From NCBI RefSeq assembly GCF_003013715.1, contig NC_072818.1:1-64000 (forward strand): a stretch of 64,000 nt of DNA, in the 5' to 3' direction. The DNA is from Candidozyma auris (lineage: Eukaryota > Ascomycota > Pichiomycetes > Serinales > Metschnikowiaceae). Below are positions 55,822-64,000 of the stretch, one piece after another (within the stretch, counting starts at the first letter, position 1; each line of letters opens with the position of its first letter). Under the pieces are notes generated by a model. That model did not search any database. It was not told the origin of the DNA and saw only the letters and a program-made list of their open reading frames with translations. Position numbers and translations under genes: made by a program.

Positions 55822-58800
55822 TCAAATGAAGTAGCTCTTCCACAACACTCCTTCCAAGTCTTGCATTTGAGATTCTGAAAAGACCTTGCTATCAACGTGC
55901 CATGTGTCTTGTCTGGTCTTCTTAAACTTCCCAAGAGTCTCTTTGGCAGTTCTTCCCACGGCTCCAACGACACCTGAAGCCTTGTTCGATAAGAGAGTGA
56001 GAAGCTCGGGTATCCATGGCGGTGGGGGTGACTGGAAGGAAAATGCATGAACAAGAGCACCGAGCCCGAGAGTAGCTCCGTGCATGATAATCGTTTCGGC
56101 ATTGCTGACGTTCTTGAAGCCTGTTTTCCGATGTTGTTTTCTCACACGATCCAAATCAGCGGCGAACCGATTTTTGTATACCTCCACAAGCTCATCTATC
56201 ACGCTTGGAGGAGAAGTGTGCACCAATCCAGAGAAGGTTGATGAGGCCGCCTCACGAATTTCGAGGTTTTTGTGGTACATGAGGGTCACGGTCAAATCAA
56301 AAATGCGTTGTCTTTGCAATTTGGAGAGGAAGAAAAGGTTCTTGAAGTAAATAGTTTCAATGAACTCTCCTAAAATGAAGAACTGAACGTTGTTTAAGCT
56401 GTCCTTGCTCAATTTCTCCAACATGACAACCACCTCTTCCAAGCACTTTGATTCAAAGGGTATCTGAGACACCTTCTTAAAAGTAGAAATGGGCTCAATG
56501 TTTCCGAGCTGACAAACATCTTTCATGGCAGTCAAGTGCAATAGGAATGGAGCAATGTACTTGCTGACAAACTCTTGATATTGGATAGCGATGCTCGTGT
56601 TGAGGGCTTGATTCAACCACGACAAGATCGTGGTAGCTGCACAGATGTACTCAGAGTTGAGGATCTCATGTGCTGATAAGTCCTTCACCTGCAATCTCCA
56701 CGCCTCGACTTGCTCAAACAAGTCGGGTAGCTTTTGAAAGAGAGTGTGTTCCATACTTCTTCTGTACATGTACTCCAGTTCCTCATTACAAGCTTGAACA
56801 AAAGAGGCACAATCTTTCATTGACTCTCCGTAAAATGAAAATGATGTCACCGCGATTAAGGACCCAATTTGTTCCCTTATAGCTTGTGACTTGTTTGTGA
56901 GGTTCTTGAAACACAACTCGAGAATGTGACCAGGAGAAGGATATGCCCACGTCATGGAAGCCACAACCGAGCGAATGTAGCTTAGTCTAGTGGACTTGAT
57001 TAAAGCGGAGTTGGAGTCGTTGTCGAGTCTAAAGTCTATCAACACTTTGAGCACTTCAGGAAACCTCTTGCAATCCACGTGAGAAGGAATCCACCAAGAG
57101 AAAATTGTCCAGATATTTTTCGTCTCCGGAGTCAAGTCATTTTCGAACAAGTTGGTCAAGAAAGCCACCAAGAATTCATCTCTTTTTTTCGCAAGTTCTG
57201 GAGAAGTGAACTTCGACGCAATAAGTAATCCTGATATCAACTCGCAAATGACGATGTGTGAACTTTTTTCGTCCTCAACATAGATATCCTTAATGATATT
57301 AATGAGATCATCAAAACGAAGCGTCTCGACAATGCCATTGGAAATAAGTGAAACTAACCCTGCCGTAGCAAATACGTCTGTGCCTTGAAAAGCAGAATTA
57401 GCTTCGTTATCGGTGACCCAAAGATTGACAATGTTATGAAACCATTCGGATGTCACGCAAGAGGCAAAGCCAGCAAGCACTCTTTGATCTTGCTCACGCA
57501 AGTTGAGGTCAAGATTAGGCTCGGGTCTCACTGCAATCATTGAGTCGTCCCAAAATAGCCAGCCACTGCTTGCCTTATGATCAATGTAGTAGTCTGGAGT
57601 ATCAAAATTTGTTACTTCCTGCCTCCATGTCTCTGCGTATGGCATGTTGTTTTTTGGTTTGGTGTCTACTATTTTGAAGTCCCTCATCACGAAGCTCAAG
57701 TCATAAGCGTTACTCAAATTATAATTGTAAGCACCAAGCAAAAACAACTTGTTGAGAAGCTTGCTGATTCCCTTTAATGCTAAACGCACAATAAGCGGAT
57801 GATCACTGGATGAGGCTTTCGTGAGAATCTGGAAAACGTCATTCCTTGTGGGTGCATCGAAGTCAACCTGAAGGTCTATCAAACATTGAAGGTTGAGAGA
57901 GCTCAACTTCCAGTGATTGTTTTGCTTTTCGTTGGTTACAACAGCATCCTCAATTTTCTCAAATTTGTCCGCGTACACTTCCCGTTTTTTCTCCTTTGCA
58001 AGAGTCACCGCCTTGATTTCCAAGTCGATAAATTCATCAGGAGGCCGTATGCTATCCACCATCTCGTGATCTATCAAGCATACCTTACTGGGAAGGCAAA
58101 TGGTTCCACTCAAACTCTGGAAAAGTCTTTGGGCAAGTTCACTTACCTCAGGGCGATCGACTAGCATGGAACGGTGCAAGATGTCAATATACCTACCGAG
58201 GTAAGAAAAGTCGCCTTGCATCTTCGATTTGATACGTTTGAGTTGGAATATACTCAATCCACTTTCGATCTTCTTATGGTTGTCTTCCTCAAGTGCCCTC
58301 GAAAGAATCTTAAATGCTGTCCTGACAATGACATTATACGAGTTGTTCACACGCTTCATTGCATCTAACAAAGTAGCCTGCGCACGGTCCGATATAGCCA
58401 GGTATGTTGAGCAGGATGCTTTTGTGAGATCTTCTATCAATATTTTATCGAGGTCAGACATGTTTCTGGAGGTCGCGTGCAAGGCCACACGCATCTGATG
58501 GTATGATTCGATTCTGCTGCCAAAAGTAAGCCTGGTGAATGGTTTCCTTACTCTGTTGAGCTCCTGGATGTCATTCAAGTAAGTGAAGGATATCCTTGAG
58601 TGACTGTAGTCGAGGTTTCTTTCACGTCCAACATCTGCAAACCAAATATCGAGAACATATAGCAAGTGTTTGAAAATACGAATGTTGTCGTAAAGATGGG
58701 TAGTCAAGAACTTGAAAATGATATGCAAACTTTTCCCGACTAAGTGTCGTGTGCGGTGTACCTCGAGGTACATCTCATTTGCTCTGCGCTGCTCAATGTC

Positions 58801-61800
58801 ATCACCAAAGAAGTACCTACTGGTGTAGAGTTTGCGCTCGCGGAAAGTAATGGCTGGATTGAGCGTGGTGAGATTAACCCCACCTAGCATGGGAGTTGCT
58901 CGTGCTGACTCATTGATTGGAGAGTCTGACTGACTCAAAGAGCCCACAGCGATGGGTTTCTTAAAAGTGGGTTGTTTTTCATCGATACTTTCGTTTGAGT
59001 CACTTTTATGAGAATGTAAGTATCCAGACATATCGATATCGAAAACCTTTTCAAGATCCTCAGTGAAATCAATGATATCCTTACCCTCAATATCATCAAC
59101 AATCTTCTGCAAGTTTTCCTGGACACTCTCTATTCTTGCCTCATCTTTTGTACTGAACTTGGTGCTCTTCAAGTCACGAAGCTGCTTAAGCAAGAGTAAT
59201 CTGTGCTGCAATGACTCATATTTGTGATCATTTAATTTTGGGATGTCTTCATCGAAGGAAGGATCAAAGAGGTATGAAGATCCACTTACACCATACCCGA
59301 GGTAAAGGAGATGCACACGAAGTTCGTCAGATAAGTCTAAAGAAATCTGAGATGTACCCTCTTTGTTCTTGATGATGTCTCTGAGAACTCCCAGTATTTT
59401 CTGTAGGGCTTTGGATATGTGTGCTTTAAACGTGTCCACGGCAAACCTCACACATTCTTCATCGGGTATAAACCAGTCAAAAGTGAGATTCTCCCGTGAG
59501 AATCTGTAGTCATCAAATTGGAATCCTCCCCAGCAATTTGCGTCTACGCCATTTCTAGCGACGTAGGCAGGATTTATAAGTCTCGTCTCATTAATTCTCA
59601 TTTTCGTTACTGCTTGAAGCATCTGATTGAGCATGTAAGTGCTTGCGAACACGACGGATCCTTTGACATTGTCCATCAAGAAATAGGATAGCTTGTTCAA
59701 TTTTGGGCCCAATGCAACGACATATTTTCCCGCATTTCCAATACATTCATTGAGTATAATCAAGTTCCAAAAAAGGGGCTGATCCAAGGGCTCAACATCA
59801 ATACCAGTCCTAACTTTCCCAGCGCCATTCTCAGAGACCTCTTCTATCACTCGATCGATCAATGTTGGTGCAATTTGCTTGAAATATTTGGGGTCTCGCT
59901 TGATCAAACCGCCACAAATCTCTCCCACAACATCGGCGATAGTATGTACGGAATAGTCGAGCACAAAATTGAAGACCTCTTCCCTAAAGCACTTGAATAT
60001 GTCGTCTGACATCGACTCAATCATTATAAAGAGAAATTTTGGGAGACAGTCACAGAGATCTTTTTCCAATCCATTGCTTTTTGAAGGATCTGGAATATTT
60101 CTGAGAAGCAAAAACACCCTCTCCAAAAAAGTTTTCATGAGCAACTTAAATGCTGTCGATGAGGACTTGAGTGCCTCCTCCTCAAGTTCAGGAGTGACAT
60201 CGAAACGCACATCTGCGTCGTTGCTGTATAGTTTTGATTGCAAATACTCCAATTGAGAGGAAGTGAATTGGATTGCCAAGGCAGAGTCACCATCACCGTC
60301 GGTGAGGTCGTGAATGGGCACAAAGCTGGCCATTGCTGCAAATGCTTCAAGGGTATGCATAGTTTTCGTAAGGTCATTAGAATCAATGCCAGGCAACGCT
60401 AGCGTGAATAAGCGAGTCAAATGCACTCTGTATATGGGTGTGTTTGCAAAATACCGCACCAACTCGTCTAGTGAACGAAGGGCAGTTACCACTCTGTGAG
60501 TAGAGATAACCCCTTCTAAAGACTCATACAAGTCAGTGAGAACGCTCGAAAGAACTTGCTCGGCATCCATGGAAGCGAGAAGATTCAAACACACCAAGTA
60601 GTCATCAACTGCACTTGCTTTCTTGGACTGAATACCGGTTCTCACTATGGGCAAAAGATCCCTCACAAACCTCTCAACCAACTTCTTTGAAAGCTTGTGT
60701 TGGTCGGGGAGAGAATAAAGGTTCCCAGTGGCCTGGTTCTCCAAGTTGTATCTTTTTTGGAATTGGTAAATCAAGCTTAAAATGAACTTTGAGATGGGCC
60801 TAGACCATTCGCCGCTATTTGACGGATGCACATAACTCTCAATGGCGTTGAGCAATGTCTCGATATGCTCCATGATACCACCACGCTCTAAAGAGCTCTC
60901 ACCGTTTATGGAGAACACAATAGCGCTGGAATAGCCATGGAAGAACTTCGTTTTGAGAGAGCCAAATTTCTGGACATTGATGCTCAAGCTATTAATGAGG
61001 GCGTTGATTAAATGCAAAAATTGCCCTTCAGTGAACACACCATACGGCCCATGCTGAGAAGAAAACGACGAGTCTTTCGAGACTTTTGTCAAGAATGCCA
61101 TGGCTATTGTGCCTAAGCGCGATGTGAGATGAGAGTCGACACCATTAGACCTGCTAAGTTTCGACCACATGAAAAACAAGGCGGAAAGGTAGTGTCTTAT
61201 ATCCGTTTCGGACTTAGCATCCTTTTGTAATGTCAATGGCAACATGCACATGGTAGAGAGCACCAAGGAAGCATTGGGAATGGAGAATTTGCTTCCCAAA
61301 TGCTTGAATATTTCAGGGAGCGCCTCCTGTGGATAGAAACTCGATGATCTCTCAGCCAACTTAAGGAGAAGGTTCATGTCTTTCTTTTCAAACGACTCGA
61401 ACGAGGCATCCACCCCCGGGAAATGATTCACAAGCTCCAAGTAGACAGGTTCCCAGGGAAGCGTGAACCCTGCGTCTTGCAAAAGATCCACATCTTTTGT
61501 AAGTAGCTCAAATGTCTTGATATACACCCGCAAGTTTAAATGCTGGCCCCTGCAGCAGCAAATGGCATAGTAGACTCTGGCCAATGCCATTCTGAGGGTC
61601 AATGGCATGTCGTATTTCATTTTAAGCCACACGAGGAGCTCGTGAGTCCAGATTCTAACTGACACCACGGCCGCCGACTTAGGCAGCTTCTTGTGCTGAG
61701 AGGTTTCCCCTGAGTCAAAATCATCCACACTCTCTTTGAGCTCCTCCTCATCGTCCATCTCAGAATCATCCTCGTACTCATCTTCTTCTTCGTCTTCCAC

Positions 61801-62376
61801 ATCGAGATCCTCGTGTGAAAAATATGTGTTCGTCTCTTCATCATCAGTGGACCTCGCCTGCTCATTGTTCATTTCGAAAAGGTTCGTTTCAAGAGCTAGA
61901 TCAATGTCGGAGAGACCTGCCACGTTTCTTAGCGAGGCCAAGTCTTTGGCGGTAATCAGAACGGATCCTTGAATGTCTAAGCTTTTTACAGCAATATATA
62001 GATGTGCAACTATATGACTGAGGAATTTGGCACGATCCTTGGGGTTCTCTGGTTGGTACGGAAGCAAGCTGGGCAAATTGAGTGACCTGGGTCTTGATCT
62101 GGCGAAAAAACGGCTCTTGGGGTCCAATTGGTGCTTCAAAAGCTCCTCCTCATTTACTGGATAGTCCAAATTGTAGTGTGCCTCTCTGTCAGTCTCAATG
62201 GTTCCGTAAGATGGTCTTCTGCGTTTCTGGATACTCAATTCCGTGTTGGGGGTCCACGGTCTGCCTCCATCTCCAGTGCTGTTGTTGCCTGCGGCCAATT
62301 TCCTAACGGGAATTGGCACCGCCAAATTTTCATTGCCGGTATTCTTGGAAGTCGGAGATTCCTTACCTGAGGCCAT
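55822..62376 (-). CDS. BLM10: Proteasome activator Blm10 / PA200
   Basis: A 2,184-residue HEAT-repeat protein (yeast Blm10 2,143) that caps the 20S proteasome, opens the gate and helps core assembly, mainly in the nucleus. The N-terminal 250 residues are disordered and acidic (EDEEEDEYEDDSEMDDEEE), the remainder alpha-helical. The C-terminal segment (FKKTRQDTWHVDSKVF, then GVLWKSYFI) matches the Blm10 end that inserts into an alpha-subunit pocket. There the penultimate Tyr of the HbYX motif (YYA in yeast) is Phe in YFI. Stop is 56 bp from the NMD5 stop. The coding frame is unbroken over 6.5 kb, which contrasts with neighbouring broken genes. Confidence 0.95.
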   Translation of the reverse strand: MASGKESPTSKNTGNENLAVPIPVRKLAAGNNSTGDGGRPWTPNTELSIQKRRRPSYGTIETDREAHYNLDYPVNEEELLKHQLDPKSRFFARSRPRSLNLPSLLPYQPENPKDRAKFLSHIVAHLYIAVKSLDIQGSVLITAKDLASLRNVAGLSDIDLALETNLFEMNNEQARSTDDEETNTYFSHEDLDVEDEEEDEYEDDSEMDDEEELKESVDDFDSGETSQHKKLPKSAAVVSVRIWTHELLVWLKMKYDMPLTLRMALARVYYAICCCRGQHLNLRVYIKTFELLTKDVDLLQDAGFTLPWEPVYLELVNHFPGVDASFESFEKKDMNLLLKLAERSSSFYPQEALPEIFKHLGSKFSIPNASLVLSTMCMLPLTLQKDAKSETDIRHYLSALFFMWSKLSRSNGVDSHLTSRLGTIAMAFLTKVSKDSSFSSQHGPYGVFTEGQFLHLINALINSLSINVQKFGSLKTKFFHGYSSAIVFSINGESSLERGGIMEHIETLLNAIESYVHPSNSGEWSRPISKFILSLIYQFQKRYNLENQATGNLYSLPDQHKLSKKLVERFVRDLLPIVRTGIQSKKASAVDDYLVCLNLLASMDAEQVLSSVLTDLYESLEGVISTHRVVTALRSLDELVRYFANTPIYRVHLTRLFTLALPGIDSNDLTKTMHTLEAFAAMASFVPIHDLTDGDGDSALAIQFTSSQLEYLQSKLYSNDADVRFDVTPELEEEALKSSSTAFKLLMKTFLERVFLLLRNIPDPSKSNGLEKDLCDCLPKFLFIMIESMSDDIFKCFREEVFNFVLDYSVHTIADVVGEICGGLIKRDPKYFKQIAPTLIDRVIEEVSENGAGKVRTGIDVEPLDQPLFWNLIILNECIGNAGKYVVALGPKLNKLSYFLMDNVKGSVVFASTYMLNQMLQAVTKMRINETRLINPAYVARNGVDANCWGGFQFDDYRFSRENLTFDWFIPDEECVRFAVDTFKAHISKALQKILGVLRDIIKNKEGTSQISLDLSDELRVHLLYLGYGVSGSSYLFDPSFDEDIPKLNDHKYESLQHRLLLLKQLRDLKSTKFSTKDEARIESVQENLQKIVDDIEGKDIIDFTEDLEKVFDIDMSGYLHSHKSDSNESIDEKQPTFKKPIAVGSLSQSDSPINESARATPMLGGVNLTTLNPAITFRERKLYTSRYFFGDDIEQRRANEMYLEVHRTRHLVGKSLHIIFKFLTTHLYDNIRIFKHLLYVLDIWFADVGRERNLDYSHSRISFTYLNDIQELNRVRKPFTRLTFGSRIESYHQMRVALHATSRNMSDLDKILIEDLTKASCSTYLAISDRAQATLLDAMKRVNNSYNVIVRTAFKILSRALEEDNHKKIESGLSIFQLKRIKSKMQGDFSYLGRYIDILHRSMLVDRPEVSELAQRLFQSLSGTICLPSKVCLIDHEMVDSIRPPDEFIDLEIKAVTLAKEKKREVYADKFEKIEDAVVTNEKQNNHWKLSSLNLQCLIDLQVDFDAPTRNDVFQILTKASSSDHPLIVRLALKGISKLLNKLFLLGAYNYNLSNAYDLSFVMRDFKIVDTKPKNNMPYAETWRQEVTNFDTPDYYIDHKASSGWLFWDDSMIAVRPEPNLDLNLREQDQRVLAGFASCVTSEWFHNIVNLWVTDNEANSAFQGTDVFATAGLVSLISNGIVETLRFDDLINIIKDIYVEDEKSSHIVICELISGLLIASKFTSPELAKKRDEFLVAFLTNLFENDLTPETKNIWTIFSWWIPSHVDCKRFPEVLKVLIDFRLDNDSNSALIKSTRLSYIRSVVASMTWAYPSPGHILELCFKNLTNKSQAIREQIGSLIAVTSFSFYGESMKDCASFVQACNEELEYMYRRSMEHTLFQKLPDLFEQVEAWRLQVKDLSAHEILNSEYICAATTILSWLNQALNTSIAIQYQEFVSKYIAPFLLHLTAMKDVCQLGNIEPISTFKKVSQIPFESKCLEEVVVMLEKLSKDSLNNVQFFILGEFIETIYFKNLFFLSKLQRQRIFDLTVTLMYHKNLEIREAASSTFSGLVHTSPPSVIDELVEVYKNRFAADLDRVRKQHRKTGFKNVSNAETIIMHGATLGLGALVHAFSFQSPPPPWIPELLTLLSNKASGVVGAVGRTAKETLGKFKKTRQDTWHVDSKVFSESQMQDLEGVLWKSYFI

Positions 62377-62630
62377 GCTAAAATTTGGTAGGGTTTTGTC
62401 TGCTCAGTCAAGGAAATACACTGCTTGAAGAAGTTTGTGAAGCCGCCGTTCAGTGCCCCGACTTTGTTCATCCATTGCCTTTGTGGCGCGTGTGCAGGAA
62501 ATGAATAATCACCTATTTCAGTCTCCTCACAAGATACAGCGCTTAGAGCCCTATCTAGGTGCAGGATCCCCATTTGCAGCCATTTTGCCCTTGCCACTTT
62601 TCTCCTTCCATTCATCTTCTAACAGTCTCC

Positions 62631-64000
62631 TCACTTCTTTTCCGCCATTTCGATCATCTGCTGCACTTGTTGCCTACAAAGATCCTTCAAATCCGCCACA
62701 TCGGCCTTAAGCTCCTCCACTCGCTCGGACTTCTCTCCAATCACTTCTAAGAGCGTTGTTTCCCGCTCAACCTTCTCGTCTAGAGTTTTCTGCAACTTCT
62801 GTAGCTCACTTTCCACGGTTTCAAGCTTTGTTTGTAAATCTTGCTTTTCAAGAATCTCTTGTTGCGCCTCATTTATTTCCTCGGAGAGCTTTGCGTTCTC
62901 CTCCTTGAGTGTGAGCACCTCCAACTTCAATCGTCTGATACTGCCACTCATCTTGCTCAAGAGCTGGATATTCTTTCCACCCTGGGATGCTGGGATTCCT
63001 GATCGGTCAACGGAGTTTCTCCAGTAAACCAGCTCATCGTCTGGAGCAGGCACACCTTCGGTGGCTTCGAAAGATTCAAGGTCATCGGCAAGAGACACTG
63101 CCAGAAGATTCTGATGAGAGAGGTTGCTCTGATCGAATGAGTTGCCAAAAGCAGCTGGCGTCAGCAGATCACCCTCCATGATTGTAGGCACCAGGCTTGC
63201 CGAGTGGCCCCTGTTGTGGTGTTCCATGTTGATATGGAGACCAGAGTCCCTGAGTTTTCTTGATTGCAACTGGGCAAACGAGTCAACACTTTTGCCACCT
63301 CCAAGACTAGTTTCTCTAAGCACTTGAATCTGCTCTTCAAGACTTTCGATTTTCTCCTTGAGCTTGTTCTCTTGCACCTCGGTGTTGTGTCTGTCTGCAT
63401 TGAAAATCGTCGTGAGCTCCTCCTTTTTAGCCTCGGTATCTCGAAGCTCTTCTTCTTTGACAGAAATTTGAAACTGTAGATCGCTGTTAGCGGATTCCAA
63501 TTCACCAATGCGCTGCGAAAGTCTCTCCCCTTCTTCTTTGAGGGTCAATATTTGAGAATTGAGACGACGGATCTCGTTCTGGGCCTTAATGTTTCCCTTT
63601 TTGAGTGAGCTCGACAGCTCTTCAAGTGCCTCCAGCTTGCTGAGAAGCTGTGACTCTATAAGCTTCCAATTTTTCTGTGAGGATACGTACTGTTGCTGGA
63701 GATTTTTATGTGCCTCTGATAACTTAGCATACTCCGAGTACGCAATATGCTTAGACTCTGCCTCCGTGGATGACTTGATCTCGCTATCAGTATCCAACAT
63801 CAGCATTTTCATGAAACCCTCATTTTCCAGACGAAGAGCTTCGATCTTGGACTCCAAGCGGGAGATTTCGGCACCGCTTTCCTCCTTCAAGGTCCAGATC
63901 TCTTCCTTAAGCAGATTAATAGTGTCATCACGCAGCTTCACGTCCAAAGCCAGCTGGTTCTGCGTCATTTGTAGCTGGATCTTCAACTCATTGAGTTCCT
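62631..64000 (-). CDS. SGM1: Golgi coiled-coil protein with TMF domain, Sgm1-like (5' end outside window)
   Basis: Partial: the frame is open to the right edge and the start lies beyond base 64000. The visible 455 or so residues are nearly continuous coiled coil with one non-helical break (about 240-330 of the visible part). The C-terminus (LLEVIGEKSERVEELKADVADLKDLCRQQ) fits the TATA-element modulatory factor (TMF) domain that binds Rab6/Ypt6 in yeast Sgm1 and human TMF1. Predicted role: vesicle tethering at the Golgi. The TMF domain gives the identity; coiled coils alone would not. Upstream of BLM10 on the same strand, 254 bp apart. Confidence 0.75.
   Translation of the reverse strand, partial: ELNELKIQLQMTQNQLALDVKLRDDTINLLKEEIWTLKEESGAEISRLESKIEALRLENEGFMKMLMLDTDSEIKSSTEAESKHIAYSEYAKLSEAHKNLQQQYVSSQKNWKLIESQLLSKLEALEELSSSLKKGNIKAQNEIRRLNSQILTLKEEGERLSQRIGELESANSDLQFQISVKEEELRDTEAKKEELTTIFNADRHNTEVQENKLKEKIESLEEQIQVLRETSLGGGKSVDSFAQLQSRKLRDSGLHINMEHHNRGHSASLVPTIMEGDLLTPAAFGNSFDQSNLSHQNLLAVSLADDLESFEATEGVPAPDDELVYWRNSVDRSGIPASQGGKNIQLLSKMSGSIRRLKLEVLTLKEENAKLSEEINEAQQEILEKQDLQTKLETVESELQKLQKTLDEKVERETTLLEVIGEKSERVEELKADVADLKDLCRQQVQQMIEMAEKK

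Overview
The window is the left end of a chromosome from an ascomycete budding yeast, most likely of the CTG-clade family Metschnikowiaceae (Candida auris / haemulonii complex or a close relative). Reasons: compact, almost intron-free genes with clear yeast orthologues (BPL1, PIH1, LTV1, UTP9, ARB1, COQ2, PRO1, HPT1, BLM10, NMD5, APC11, RSO55, IAH1); an ALS adhesin, a HYR/IFF adhesin and a secreted lipase beside the telomere; and a telomeric repeat of about 20 bp instead of a short TTAGGG-like unit. The species is an inference. If the genome uses the CTG-Ser code, every CTG codon shown as Leu is Ser.

Layout. Bases 1-22 match the end of an Oxford Nanopore ligation adapter. Bases 26-338 are about 15 telomere-like repeats (C-rich strand, as expected at a left chromosome end). 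Bases 509-12146 are a subtelomeric surface-protein cassette: a GPI-anchored HYR/IFF adhesin whose ATG lies only about 170 bp from the last telomere repeat, a secreted LIP-family lipase, and a 1,772-residue ALS adhesin with about 30 tandem repeats. A 6.75 kb stretch with no convincing gene (12147-18900) separates this cassette from the chromosome core.

From 18901 the genes are mostly housekeeping: an MFS drug/proton antiporter, an SDR oxidoreductase, cyclophilin 40 (CPR6), CK2 catalytic subunit, LTV1, a MATE transporter, a small secreted acidic peptide, PIH1, BPL1, APC11, COQ2, a VPS3-type tethering subunit, PRO1, a mitochondrial GGQ release-factor-like protein, IAH1, a tRNA-Ile/tRNA-Ala pair, ARB1, UTP9, HPT1, an importin (NMD5), BLM10 and the C-terminal part of SGM1, which runs off the right edge.

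Functional themes. Ribosome and snoRNP biogenesis is well represented (LTV1, PIH1, ARB1, UTP9). LTV1 and HPT1 carry PAC-like promoter motifs. PRO1 and BPL1 carry Gcn4-type sites.

Data quality. Four conserved genes (BPL1, PRO1, UTP9, HPT1) are split by five apparent one-base deletions. Each can be explained by losing one base from a 3-4 base homopolymer. With the adapter remnant at base 1, this points to a nanopore assembly with residual indel errors rather than to real pseudogenes. These genes are annotated as full-length with suspected sequencing frameshifts.
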